Shown here one piece after another: positions 11,070 through 22,467 of a stretch of 64,000 nucleotides of DNA; position 1 is the stretch's first letter; the number at the start of each line of letters is the position of its first letter. The notes beneath the pieces were generated by a model. It was given only the letters and a program-made list of their open reading frames with translations. It was not told the DNA's origin and did no database searches. The position numbers and the translations under genes are program-made. The DNA comes from Epiperipatus broadwayi (lineage: Eukaryota > Onychophora > Udeonychophora > Euonychophora > Peripatidae): positions 64,001-128,000 of the forward strand of contig JAQFVV010013389.1 in assembly GCA_028023455.1 (NCBI GenBank). The letters run 5' to 3'.

Positions 11070-12150
11070 TCAATTGCATGAAATGATTATTTACCAATTA
11101 TATGGCCAATGTTTCTTTTTGCTATATATTATTTTTGCCTGATATTTTATCAGTTTTTACTTGAACTAATCATTTAAGTGTATTTCTACTGACATCTTTA
11201 GCCTTAATGTTTACCTTCTCTATTAGAATATTAACATAGTTAACTGACTGTCATTCTAATCTTTTTCAGACATTATGGATATCTCTGAACCATTATCTTT
11301 ATACTAATATTTTTACTACAGATTTGTACTTTTATCATAATTTGCTTTAACCCTATAACTACCATATTTTTGACAGATTGTCTATTCGCTATTTTGCTTC
11401 CCTATTTTCCTCTAATTAGAGTTTTTCATGGCTGTTCCATTATCAGTTTTTCTACATCTCCACAACAAATGCCCTTTAAGCCTGCATTTAAAATATTTTA
11501 TCTTTTTTTTATCTACAATCTTTTTTGCTCTATGCCTTCCTTTTCAACAACAATAACAGGTGGCTTTATCCTTTTTTGTACATACTGATTTTTCAGGTTA
11601 ATATTTTCGTCATTTGTTTTATAGACTGCTGTATTTAGATTATTATCTGTTTTATTTTTAAAAACATGCTTGCTCTAATATCTGCTTGTAAGCTATACCT
11701 TTTTTAATAGCCATATCATATGTTATATCCGGTTCTGTTAAAAATTGTTTGAGCTTGTCAGACATATCCCAAAACAGCTGATCAATTAGTATTTCATTGA
11801 CAAAATCACCATCCTCGCAATCTTTTGCCAATTCTTTAAAGACTGCATTGTATTCTTTATTGTTCTCAACCTTTGCTTGTTTCCTATTTCTTAATTTTAA
11901 ATGAGCTTATATGGCAAAATGGGCAGGGATTAAAATAGTTATTTAGCTTTTTATTATTCCCTCAAAAAATTCATCTATTAGTGCAGTTTTGCATAATCTG
12001 TTAACTATTTCTATGACATTTCTACCTAAAAGCGCTGCTATCTTGCATTTATTGTCCTCTATTCCATTTACTTTTAAAAAATTGTCAATTTGCATTGCAT
12101 ACTATGGCCATTCAGTAACATTGCTTATACTCAACTCTGAAATATAGATT
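11070..12150 (-). pseudogene. Gypsy gag and gag-protease region, broken
   Basis: The minus strand at about 11900-11680 gives a retrotransposon Gag segment (KEYNAVFKELAKDCEDGDFV, EILIDQLFWDMSDK, IKKGIAYKQILEQA) that matches the Gag remnant at 63145-63489 (TFKELCKECEYGNYAEEILL, DQLIWGMSEDRL), so the two elements are related. Between 11650 and 11070 the zinc-knuckle and protease part should lie, but I cannot read intact motifs there. Confidence 0.72.
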
Positions 12151-12306
12151 TGTCCAAACGTAGACCTTTTTTTTTTCAATCATTGCTAACTGTCAAAATT
12201 ACAATTTCACCATCAATTTCCCTTATGGCAATTTTAATTATTACTTGTATCAATATAATTTCTATAACTAGATTTGAACTTTAACTGAACCAATTTGCCT
12301 TATAGC

Positions 12307-12330
12307 TAGATTTGAAATGTGACTGTGCCA
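12307..12330 (-). other. Primer-binding site of the Gypsy element (degenerate)
   Basis: Five bases inside the 5' LTR the minus strand reads TGGCACAGTCACATTTCAAA. It starts with TGG, the complement of tRNA CCA. It lines up with the better preserved site of the related element at 63603-63626, whose complement contains the T-loop GGTTCGA, so it once paired with the same tRNA 3' end. Confidence 0.6.
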
Positions 12331-12335
12331 AGATT

Positions 12336-13159
12336 TGCAATGTTCTTAGCTCCTAACTTCCTTATAAGAAAAGCTCTATTTTATTTAGGAGTAAGAATGC
12401 AATTAATTTTCAGAGTATAATGGAGGACACAATAAACCAGCACCTCAAGATACTTATAATTACCCTATTTTAATTGTGCAATATTTACATAATTCATTTA
12501 ATAACGAGCAGTATTTATTGAATTATTGCCTAGTATTATTATATATATATACAATTTGAGTTAATAAAACGAACAGTACTTATTGATTTACTATCTAGTA
12601 TTATATCCTATATGATTTCTAGTACTTTAATCTTTTGCAGTCCTTGAGACGTATAAAAACAATCATATAGGGGCAATCTGTTTCAAAGCCCCTAGTCGAC
12701 TTGGTGACCTACAGGAACTGAGATCATGGGACAAGATGCCTTGTGTTGCTTCAATTGGTTTCCAAATGAAAAAATAATTTTCTGGTCTCCTATAGCTTTT
12801 ATCCTTTTCATTTCTTTTTTATTTCTGGAATATTTCAGCCATTAGGAAGGTTACAGGTGGTGAGTTTATTCTCAGTCCAATTAGTTCTATTTTGACTTCA
12901 TAAATTTAATTATAGTTTGCATTAATTAAATTTCTTTTGTTAACAAAGATTTTCCATTAGATAATGATCTTTATTTTTAATAAAACATTTAAAATAAAGT
13001 ACAAGCATGTGAATCTTTATATTTCATATAATGACACTATACTTTTTATATAACATTTTTACTAAACTACAGTCATCTCAATATATATATTTCATGTAAT
13101 GATGTTTTTTTTTAAGATAACATTTTAGTGAAAATACAATCATTTTAATATATATTTCA
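12336..13159 (-). repeat. 5' LTR of the complete Gypsy element
   Basis: An 824-bp partner of 5743-6571. It starts TG, ends CA, and is followed by CAGTT at 13160-13164, the same five bases that precede the other LTR. Confidence 0.87.
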
Positions 13160-13164
13160 CAGTT

Positions 13165-13560
13165 CAAAATATTTGATATTTTTTTTAATATAGTTTTAAT
13201 GATCTACACAATAATTTTTATTAAAAGCCATTTTAAATATGCCATTTTCATTCTTATTTTGTTGTCATTACTTCTCAATTATTTTTCCTCTGTTATCTAG
13301 CATCCTGTTTGAATTATCAGTGGTTATCACAAAATAGTGTAGTTTAATCTCTATTGATGTTGTGTTAGTATTATCAAATATACTATCAAGCTCTATAATT
13401 TCTTATCCAGTGCTTAATTTTTTTTCATTCACCTATTTTTATTGTTTTAGTTTTTATTTGCATTTATTTTCACTGTCTATAAGGACTACCATATCATCAG
13501 CAAATATATAATTCTTTCTCTTCATGTGTATCTATTTTTCATAAGTTATCTTTTTATTTT
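13165..13560 (-). mobile_element. Antisense LINE reverse-transcriptase fragment
   Basis: The minus strand near 13540-13480 reads FADDMVVLIDSENK, the [Y/F]ADD catalytic box of a non-LTR reverse transcriptase with the following Leu/Ile pattern. Degenerate sequence runs from there to the Gypsy edge. With 4215-5742 it probably forms one antisense LINE split by the Gypsy insertion. Confidence 0.6.
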
Positions 13561-13849
13561 TGAATGAACTTTCTTCACCAAAGTGTTATTTTCTAACTAA
13601 GATTTTTATTCTTTTCTACTTTTTTACTTGTCATTTTATAGTTTTCTACTTCCTTATGTTTTTAATAATTCTTGTCTGTATTATATTAGAAAATTCCAGA
13701 TATTCATTTGCAGTTTTTATGACAGTGGTTTTTTGGAATTATTTATAGATGACTTAATAAATCAGGGATTATGATACAATACAATTAATTGGTGGACTTA
13801 TTAATTTGAACCAATAAAGAACCAAAATGAAAAACTTAATCTTTTTGGT

Positions 13850-14790
13850 TTTTAGATTTACAGTATGCTGATGATTGTCAACCTTGCCGATTCAAAAGGC
13901 ATTTACAGAATGTATTTATATTGTTTTGATTATAGCATATAAAGATTAATTTAATTCTCAAAGGTTTATGGTTTTTCTTGTATTATTTGTGATGCATATA
14001 TAAATATTTTGAATGCTTAGAACAGAAAAGCTAAATTTCTATTAAACACTTTTACTGACTGAGCATGTTTTTGGTCACATTCAAAACATTTACACACACA
14101 TATATATATATATATTAAAGTTTAATTTAGTATATTAGTATTAAAAATATAAAAGTTCACTATCAGCCAATGATGGAATGAAAATCTTTAGGTTAGATGG
14201 TTATCAACTTGAAAACTTAAGCTAATTCAAGTGTATTAATAATATTTTTAAATATAAAGGTGTATTTAGATATTGAGATGCAGTACACATTCCAATGGAC
14301 TGCTACTGTTTTTATCAGGGTAAAAAGTTGGATATTTCACCACTGTGAAATAATTACTGCAATTAAATTAACTGTATATAAAGCCATTATTTTACTTAAT
14401 TTATTCTAATAAAATGAGACTTGGAATCCCTACTGACATAACATAAATGTATTAGGACAAATTTTATTTAAGAATATTCTTTAAAATTCTCAAATTTAAT
14501 TGCCAAATTATTAGATCAATCATTGATATTCTAGAGTCTAATATTATAACATTATACCTTTGTTGGATGGACATGGAAATTAGTGAACAACACTATGTTT
14601 TTTAAAAAAATGTTATAGTGAGGTTCACCATAGTTTTCATGGGAGAGGCAGTCCCTCTTTATATTATAAAGATTATCTCAAAGACTCTAAAATGCTATAT
14701 TGATTGTTTTTTGAGGATGGAATACAATGAAGAGCTATAAATTTTTCGCAATGTTAAATTCTTTAAAAACATTTTCTTCAGAAGAATTTG
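13850..14790 (+). mobile_element. 3' part of a second RTE-like LINE
   Basis: It begins in the catalytic region (LQYADDCQ at about 13858-13885). It continues through the same blocks as the LINE at 555-3301: LDGYQLENLS, a VYK..YFT..LIKWDLES stretch and a final HGRGSPSLYYKDYLK-like tail with stops. It is 5'-truncated at the RT domain, as LINE copies often are. Confidence 0.7.
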
Positions 14791-14799
14791 TAGGATAAC

Positions 14800-15450
14800 T
14801 TCATAAAATATCAAATCAATAGAATAATGGACCAGCATGTTAGCTGGTATCAATATAAAATATCCATGCCCACATTGACAGATCAGTATTTTTCATTACA
14901 CTATTCTCATGCAAGGGAGAGACCAATTTTTTTATTTTTACCATCTTGTGGAAGAGTGAATAATCATTGCATGATATATATATATATATATTTCAAATTT
15001 TTGTCGGTGCCCCATGTGATAATTTATTATATAGTTTATAACAGTGAAAATATAATGCCAATCTTCTTACACCCACACATTTCACACCAATATATTTAGA
15101 TAGATATATTAATTATCACAAATTATTTATAAAACTTTTTAACCTAGATGTAAATTTAAACTTAATACAAGATTAACATATTAATTCTTATTAATTATAA
15201 TCTCATGGTATTAATAATTTAATCCCACTATTCTTTTTTTGAAAATATGTTTTAAATTTCCTAAAGAAAAAATAATCAAATGGTTTTATTGTTGGGATGA
15301 TGTTTGAGCATTAGAAGAAAATCCGAGAGTCTTAAGCTTAAGAATCTACTATTGCACCAAACTACTTATTATTGTAATTGATGATCACTGCAGCATAATT
15401 TTTAGAAACTATTATCTTTATTCTTAAATATGATATTATATTTACTATTA
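14800..15450. other. AT-rich intronic stretch, nothing recognised
   Basis: It includes a (TA)n run near 14970-14990. No domain or boundary repeat was seen. Confidence 0.4.
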
Positions 15451-16580
15451 AATAATAATCAGAAAATAATACATTCTTACAACAGCTATATAAATATCAA
15501 ATTTTTTTATATATATAAAAAGCCTTTTTCAGTACCTGATTTGGTGTCCTTTTCAAATGTTAATAATCTATTACATTAATGAACTATTACAGACATAAAA
15601 CCATCTAGTGTTCAATAATGAAATTAAAACCAATACCAAAAACATAATAATGCAATTAATAGAAAAGATGATAAATCTGCATTATGTATTCATTATTTAA
15701 AATATGGGCATAGAATAGATGCTACAAAAAGTATTAAATGTTTAAATTCCATCAAAGATCCAAAAAGAAGACAAATATATTAAACATATTACAGTATATT
15801 AAAAATAATTTAAATAATTGTATGAATATTTACAGTGGTTAATAACTGGTTAATTAAAAATGAATGGAAAATTATATAAATTGACATATATATAATTGTA
15901 ATATCAGCAAATTAAAAATCCTTCTCCTTTTTCTTTTTCAAAAACTTTATTTCCTTATATCAGTACTGAACATATATGTATATTAATATAATACAAAACT
16001 CCAACATTTCAACTGTTTTTATCTTCATACAGTCATTTTCAAGGATCTGCAACAATAATATGACTGTATGAAGATTAAAAACAATTGAAACGTTGGAGTT
16101 TTGTATTATATTATTATATATATGTTCAGTATTGATATAAGAAAGTAAAGTTTTTGAAAAGAAAAAGGAGAAGGATTTTTAATTTGCTGATATTATTGTA
16201 GAACATATATATTTTAAAAGAAAAAGTGACTGTACATTTGCTGTGTTATAATATATGATATATAATTGTAAAACAAAAAAAAAAAAAAATGCATGTAATT
16301 TATTTTATTTATTATATCAGTTATGATATAGTTAATTATTTTGTAATTACTGGATTTATATGTAGGTTTTGATTTATTTTCATGATTTATATTGATATTG
16401 GTTTTAATTTCATTATTGAATACTAGATGGTTTTATGTCTGTAATAGTTCATTAATGTAATAGATTATTAATATTTGAAAAGAACAGCAAATCAGGTGCT
16501 GAAAAAGGCTTTTTATATATATAAAAAAAATTGATATTTATATAGCTGTTGTAAGAATTTATTATTTTCTGATTATTATT
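15451..16580. repeat. Nested fold-back (inverted-repeat) element, 1.13 kb
   Basis: The outer arms 15451-15630 and 16405-16580 are reverse complements at high identity, sharing CTTACAACAGCTATATAAAT, ATATATAAAAAGCCTTTTTC and ATAAAACCATCTAGT. The inner arms 15900-16034 and 16058-16193 also pair, sharing ATCCTTCTCCTTTTTC, AATACAAAACTCCAAC and CTTCATACAGTCAT, around a loop of about 23 bp. The spacers between outer and inner arms (about 270 and 210 bp) do not pair. It encodes no protein. In the IFT172 pre-mRNA it could fold into a long duplex ending about 390 bp before the exon at 16972. Confidence 0.88.
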
Positions 16581-16754
16581 TTATGGAATTACAGCATAAA
16601 GATATTTATTCTTTTCCAATTTGATGATTTTACTATTAAGTAAATGAAAACGATTGAGAGAATGTAAGGTTTTGTTATTGTTTCCTCAAGCTTATAACAA
16701 ATAATGCTAGAATGTTTGCTTATAATTTGTTTGATTTTGAATGAAAATATATAT

Positions 16755-16871
16755 TGTATATAAAGGCTGTGAAAAAAGTATATAACAAAGCTTATTAGAA
16801 AATTTATTGGTGGTATATAAAGGCTGTGAAAAAAGTATATAACAAAGCTTATTAGCAAATTTATTGGTGGT
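16755..16871 (+). repeat. 57-bp tandem duplication just upstream of an IFT172 exon
   Basis: Two nearly identical copies of a unit starting TATATAAAGGCTGTGAAAAA and ending TTTATTGGTGG lie back to back, differing by about one base, so the duplication is recent. Confidence 0.9.
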
Positions 16872-16971
16872 ATATTCTCCCTAATAACTTTCTTAAATCA
16901 ACTTTATAATAACTTGTCTTTAATTATATTTGAGCATGACTAACCATCTTTAATTATGCTTGTTATTGCAG

Positions 16972-17130
16972 TACGTTTGATTTTGCATTTGACTTGGCTC
17001 GAACGGCTATGACTAGCAAACTACCAGACATTCACGTCAAATATGCAATGTATTTAGAAGATGAAGGCAAGTTTTCAGAAGCTGAGCAAGAGTTTGTACA
17101 AGCTGGCAAAGCCAAAGAAGCCGTTTTAAT
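16972..17130 (+). CDS. IFT172: IFT172 exon (first of six in window)
   Basis: This is an internal coding exon of intraflagellar transport protein 172, a peripheral subunit of IFT complex B that carries cargo and takes part in train turnaround at the ciliary tip. It opens after an AG at 16970-16971 and ends before GTTAGT, with one partial-codon base in front and two behind. It encodes 52 residues beginning [13 protein letters not shown], with the IFT172-typical helix pair around [18 protein letters not shown] and a following [17 protein letters not shown]. The repeated A-helix/B-helix pattern is that of the TPR-like C-terminal half of a protein of about 1750 residues. The split ATG codon (Met) is completed by the next exon. 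A 57-bp tandem duplication lies about 100 bp upstream. I see no earlier exon in the preceding 17 kb. Confidence 0.95.
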
Positions 17131-17269
17131 GTTAGTTGTGCTATTTAACACTTTAAAAAAATTGCATGTTACTATTAATAAATAAAATTAACATTGCTTG
17201 ACAATTAAAACTTTACAAGTCATTTTAGCATAATGAAAATGAAAAATGTTTTTTAATATTTCTTAACAG

Positions 17270-17450
17270 GTATGTTCATAATCAGGACTGGGATAGCGCT
17301 CAGAGAGTTGCTGAAGCCCATGATCCAGAATCTGTTGCTGATGTTCTTATAGGACAGGCTCGGTTTGCTTTTGAAGAAAAAGAATATCAGAAAGCAGAAT
17401 CATTTCTTTTACGTGCTCAGAGACCTGAATTAGCTGTTAAACTTTATAAA
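17270..17450 (+). CDS. IFT172: IFT172 exon (second in window)
   Basis: The exon opens after TTAACAG and ends before GTGAGA. Its first base completes the split Met codon, and it then gives 60 residues starting [20 protein letters not shown] and ending [10 protein letters not shown], in phase 0. The [18 protein letters not shown] stretch and the [13 protein letters not shown] stretch are strongly conserved in animal IFT172 and make the identification secure. The intron before it is only 139 bp, the shortest but one in the window, so it escaped the transposon load seen elsewhere. The next intron is 4.7 kb and holds a SINE and a solo LTR. Confidence 0.95.
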
Positions 17451-18850
17451 GTGAGAATCATATGATTATCTTGCATTAGTATTACATTAACTTAATGTGG
17501 TATGTGTGCATATGTTTTCTTATATTTTTAATGAAAACTTCAATGTATGGGATTGAAAACTATTTTGATTATTAGCAGCAATCTCTAGTAAATTCTCTTG
17601 AATGAGATGGAGGCCAGCTGTATTTTTCTAACTACATTTTGAAGCTGAGTTAGTGGTTGACAATAATCCTATAAAAATAGAATAATAAATGCAGTTGATG
17701 TTCAGTGTGATCACAACATATTTGTCTCAAAGTTAGATTTTTTTAAAGTTATTTCTTTATTTTTTATATATATGTACAATTATATCATGCATGTTGTGTG
17801 TGTGTGTGTGTAAACTTATTCTGAATGCATTACTATAATAATTCAAATGATGCCTTTTTTTTTTTTTTAGTTTGACTAAAACTTGGCATTGATAAAAGAA
17901 AATGAGTGTTATTTGCAAATTTGGTTAAAAAATGATTCTTTGGAAATCTTACTTGTGAACTACTATTTTAATGTGTTAAAATTTAGTTGCATTCCAAATA
18001 AATTTATATTCTCAATATTAACATATTTAATAGCCAGTGATTTATTTACAAATCTTTTAAAATTATATATATATGGGCATGTGGATAAAGACCTCTACCA
18101 GGTAAATGTCTAAACAAGCAATGAAGTAAGCTTTTCATTTGCCAAATGGCAAGAATTGAGCAGTTTTTTATCATTGTTTATTCTTTCTCTAAGAATAACT
18201 AGATACCATTTACTTACCATTTGTGGCTACTAGATATTCACCTGCTGATCAATATGTTCTGCCTACAAGAAAGGCTGAAAAAAAAAAAATCACATTTTAT
18301 GCAGTCAAAATTTGAACCCAACTTATATATATAGTTTATAATTTTTGTTGCAGATCCTTATAAATCACATTCTAGATATTAATTATGGAAAAGTTCTCTT
18401 ATCACTATAATATAATTTCTAGAAAGTATTATCATTACACAATACTACATTTACTACTAAAAAACGAAACAATAGAAAAAATGTATTTTATATTCTAAAT
18501 CAAATAATTGCTAATCGGGAAAAATCTTTGCATTTTCAAATTCTTCTTGTCTTTTGACTTACTTTATTATTATATATTACGATAGTAGCTAAAAAATAAG
18601 TTGTATATAAACAAATTTAATCTAGTATTTAAAAATAGTTAATAGTACATTCTCATGCATCCAGCAAAGTTAACTGACAGAATATAAAAATGTCTGTTAA
18701 ACTATGAAGCAGAAAAAAATTTACTTTCAAAGTTTTCAGAGAGTAATGGCTAATTTTTTTTTATTCTTGCAATTTTTTTTTTTTTTTGTATTTAATTAAC
18801 TTCTTCCACTTTTAAGCAATCATCATAATTTCATTTATGTTTAATTCAAA
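17451..18850. other. IFT172 intron, no element recognised
   Basis: AT-rich sequence with a (TG)n microsatellite at about 17794-17812 and T-runs. An open stretch of 76 codons at 17883-18113 has no recognisable content and is most likely chance. Confidence 0.5.
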
Positions 18851-18854
18851 TCAA

Positions 18855-19070
18855 GGATGAACTCACTTGGTTAGAACGTTACTTTAAAATTCAATAATCC
18901 AGAATCTAAGGATCCAGATTCAAATCCCATGCTAGTACTTTCACTTGTCAGTCCAGCAAGACCTGATGAAGAGGGGAGAATAGTACCTCTCGAAACGTTG
19001 TGCATATACTAATCTGTTAGATGTGCTACTGCTAACAGTTGAATGTATTTGAAATATTTAAATAAAATTA
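18855..19070 (+). mobile_element. tRNA-derived SINE
   Basis: The head resembles a tRNA gene: CTCACTTGGTTAGAACGTT (A-box side), an AATAATCCAGAATCTAAGG anticodon-arm-like part, and CCAGATTCAAATCCC (B box). A body follows with CCTGATGAAGAGGGG and CTCTCGAAACGTTGTGC, the GAAACGTTG-type block common in invertebrate repeats. It ends in an A/T-rich tail near AAATAAAATTAAAT. The acceptor arm is degenerate, so it is not a working tRNA gene. Confidence 0.7.
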
Positions 19071-19221
19071 AATTTTTCTAAAGACATTCAATATGCATAC
19101 TAGATGATGGAAATAGTTCAATATAAAAATACAAATGTAAACTATATCTTTCACATGTCTTGATCATATGTTTCAGTAATGTGTGGTAGAATTAAAGTTT
19201 AAAATATGTTTATATATATAT

Positions 19222-21054
19222 TATAATGGTCCGGAGATGGTAAATCTTAACGTATCTGTACTACGAGGGCGCCACTAGGCTACTTAGAACCTAGAAAATT
19301 TATATAGTAGGCAGATAAGTAAGTTTTAAAAAAAAATTTATTTTATATATTTTGATTCCAACGTTAGCCCATTGTCACTAGCTCAGTGGAACAGCAGAGA
19401 TTTATATTTTATAAATTCTTATCTAAGAATATTTTTTTAAAAAAGAATAAAATAGCCACTTCCAGTAATTAACACATAAACATTTATTTACGCACATATA
19501 TATAAAATATAGCATTATTATTTTAGTATGTTTACTTTAGCATTTAACTACATTTTTAACATTTATTTTGAAGTTCGCACAGATGAATTTAATAGTTTAT
19601 TTAAGTGTCGAGTATGAATAAACTACATAGATTTCATTTGAAAATAAAAATATTTTATCCCTGATTTAACCTTAGGCCAAAAGTTCGCAGCCAAACCAAC
19701 ATCAATCTATCTGATATATCAATGTATTCAATGTCGCATGAATATGACAGCACCAAAATGACATACTGTCAGGAATGTCCATCTGAACAGCATGGTTAAT
19801 AGACGACATTGACTCAACCAAATAGGAATGCTACATCTATCGGCAAGAACGATAAAAAACTCCATAGGAAGGGACTGCGTTCTCCATCTTACTATCCCTT
19901 CCATAGGCAAAAAGGGGGGGTGCAGCATATAAATCAATCCTGCAAGTAGCGAATCTCATACTACATCTACTAATTACACCGATATATCCAATCCACTGAC
20001 CCAATTTAACTACGCAACAAATAACCTAAGATTACCCTCCCTTAAACTAACATATATAATTTTACAAATCTATGCAGACACTCACACCCAACTTAAGTTT
20101 AGTTTAACAAAAAACAAAAATCATAAAACTTAAAAGAACAAAAAAAAAAAAAAATGGAAATGATTTTAAATTAAAAAAAAATACATCAAATACCATTATT
20201 AATATTAATTTACGTTGGTCAGATAGGATTCTATTTGTATTATTTACTGAAAGGTTTAGAATTTAGAGTTCTTATTGTTTTCAAATTAATATTCCTTAGA
20301 GTTCATAAAGTTCTTACGGTTTTAGAAATGTTCATTAGTTATATAGTTCTTACTGTTTTAGAAAAGTTCATCCTTTACAGTTTCTTGCCGTTTGGAATCC
20401 AGCGTTAAATCCCCCGATGATCCTGTGGTCCTCAATATAGAAAAAACGATGTTTCATTTCTTTTTTTTTATAACCACTGCAGGAATTGAAAGTGCGTCTT
20501 TCAATCCCTTCACCTCCAACTCTCCGTCTTAACTTAAATTTTCTTCACTCACTAAAAATTTATTTCCAAACTTTTTCTTTTATATGTAGCTTTCGGATCC
20601 ATTGGACATTACGTCATCGATGATGATGATCCTTCTGTTGAGGTCCGATTCTCCATTGGATTTCTTTCATTGACCATTCTGTTCCTATTGTTTTTTCTCT
20701 CCTATCTGACCTTTGCTTATGCATTTTGAAATGCCCAAGGGCTGGTTTACTTTTACTAATTAAAATTAATCATTTCCATTTTATACAATAGAATTAATTA
20801 AATTATTTTGCAAACTTAAAGATATATTTTTATCTCTAAATCTTATTAAGTTTTTGCTTTTAAAATACTTTTTCTATTTTTAATAAAGTTTTATTTTAAT
20901 AATTTTTTTCATCTGTGCGATTTTATATATATATGAGTTTAAGATAGAATTAATTTTCAATTTTTATGTCTTAGAAAAAAAGAAGTTTTTAAATGCGAAC
21001 TTTTCAATGTCTCAATTTTTAAAAAAATAATGTAACGGTGTATGTGCCCGTTAC
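19222..21054 (-). repeat. Solo LTR, copy A of the long-LTR family
   Basis: A 1.83-kb copy of the family also seen at 42909-45057 and 52926-55197. It shares TCTTAACGTATCTG, GAACCTAGAAAAT, GTAGGCAGATA, CAGTAATTAACACA, CACTGACCCAATTTAACTAC, the CATTGGA..TTACGTCAT block and GTAACGG near the end. It reads TATAATGGTCC (for TGTAATGATCC) at the left and GTTAC at the right. No internal region adjoins it, so it is a solo LTR left by recombination. It lacks about 300 bp present in the other two. It is embedded in TA repeats on both sides. Confidence 0.8.
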
Positions 21055-22137
21055 TATATATATATGTGTGTGTGAAGTTAAGTTTAAGTATTTCTAAAAA
21101 AATGTGTATATGAAATTATGTGACATTTGAAAAAGTATACATTTCAAATGTATCTTTAGTGTGAAAGATTGGTCTGACCTCTGGTCTGATGGGGGTTTGT
21201 TATAGGACTGACCTAAGATGATATATTCACTGATAAAAACAAAAAACTTACAAATATATAACTTATGTGTCATAACTGCAATGCTTTATGAGATCATTTA
21301 TAAATTAAGAAAGCTTGAAAATTTTTTATTGATGTAAATGAACATTTTCATACTGTTTCTCTCACTTTAAGGAGTGTGTTATAATTGTCGAACTTGCACT
21401 CGGTAATATGTAATATATCCAAGGTTCTTCTTTATATACACTTAAATGTATATATATATTCATCAAAATTTTAAATGTAACATTTGGTGAAATTTGATTG
21501 ACCAATTTTGTTGAATCTATTTTTGTAAATTAAAGGAAATTTTAAAAAATTGCAGTAAACATCCTTATGCATGAAAAACTCAACAAAATTCATAATTGAC
21601 TGAAAGAAATTATACTATGTGCCATTCCTTGATTTTAAAATATATAGACAGAACTTGGAACAAAAATATTACTAAAAAAAAACATTTTATAAATATATTC
21701 AAATGTTAACTTACTAATGAAAATAATATATATTAATAATTTAAGGAAATTGAGTGTATTTGTTAATAAATCTTATACGAGCTCATGATCAATTGGAAGA
21801 TCAAAGGTAACATTTAACTTTAAAAAAAGAAGGTATTTTTATATATATTTAAGGTATGTTATATATAGATCTCGGCTTTGCAGAATATCCTCATATGACT
21901 TGATTTTTTTTGTAATATTTAAGGTATATATAATAGAATTTGAATTAAAATAAATTATGAAATTTATGTATAAGAAAATTAGAATAGCAACTTTCTATCC
22001 TGAATTTTTAAAAATAGTTATTTACTTCTATCTTAAAAGAGAATTATTTAACATTTGTATTATTTTCAAAACAATTCTATGTATAAATATCTTTTCTTAC
22101 AATGTATTCTTACATGCTTTAAAATTTATGGCTTTAG
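21055..22137. other. IFT172 intron, no element recognised
   Basis: AT-rich, with (TA)n/(TG)n just after the solo LTR. A 66-codon open stretch at 21957-22157 runs into the exon in another frame and looks like chance. Confidence 0.45.
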
Positions 22138-22247
22138 GATGCTGGAATGTGGTCTGATGCATTAAGAGTATGCAAAGAATATATACCAGGAAAATTACAG
22201 TTTCTCCAAGATGAATATGATCGTGACATTATGGCTAAAGGAACCAA
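22138..22247 (+). CDS. IFT172: IFT172 exon (third in window)
   Basis: The exon opens after TTTAG and ends before GTTAGATA. It encodes 36 codons plus two bases: DAGMWSDALRVCKEYIPGK followed by LQFLQDEYDRDIMAKGT. The first residues continue the previous exon's AVKLYK without a break, as in other animal IFT172 proteins. It belongs to the TPR-like solenoid. Its donor (GTTAGA) is weaker than the consensus. Confidence 0.94.
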
Positions 22248-22331
22248 GTTAGATATCTTTAATACTATATTTCGTTTTTTTATTTTTTATGAACCAAAAT
22301 AAATGTATTCATGTTAATATAATTTATTCAG

Positions 22332-22467
22332 AGGTGCAGATTCATACATCAATCAAGCTCGCAACTGGGAAGAAAGTGGAGAGTTTAGTCGAGCTGTTGA
22401 TTGCTATCTGAAAGTGAGTAGTAAGCATACAACAGATTTGGATGTTCTGGAAAAGTGTTGGCGAAAA
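22332..22467 (+). CDS. IFT172: IFT172 exon (fourth in window)
   Basis: This exon follows an 84-bp intron, opens after ATTCAG and ends before GTAAGA. It completes a Lys codon and adds 45 residues, beginning GADSYINQARNWEESGEFSR and continuing AVDCYLKVSSKH through LEKCWRK, in phase 0. The NWEESGEFSRAVDCYLKV helix pair is diagnostic of the IFT172 TPR-like region. The following intron (22468-37303, 14.8 kb) contains an inverted pair of large repeats and a split LINE. Confidence 0.95.

Larger units (their letters stand above)
5743..13159 (-). mobile_element. Structurally complete Ty3/Gypsy LTR retrotransposon, coding-dead
   Basis: A 7.4-kb element on the minus strand with LTRs (12336-13159 and 5743-6571), primer-binding site (12307-12330), gag (around 11950-11690), pol, polypurine tract and CAGTT target duplication. 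Pol order on the minus strand is reverse transcriptase (about 9110-8400), RNase H (8278-8080), integrase zinc-binding region (7800-7590) and integrase core (around 7480-7370), then a C-terminal extension (6886-6590). This order (RT, RH, IN) defines Ty3/Gypsy. No env was seen. Stops and frameshifts break every domain. A 1.8-kb composite repeat (9264-11053) sits between the protease/gag part and the RT. Confidence 0.88.

Noticed and set aside
17883-18113. 76-codon open frame between IFT172 exons
   Set aside because: AT-rich hydrophobic text typical of intron sequence. It lacks splice sites in frame with the neighbouring exons and shows no similarity to IFT172.
18855-18935. Possible functional tRNA gene
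   Set aside because: A- and B-box-like sequences are present, but the acceptor stem does not pair and a repeat body follows, so it is a SINE head.
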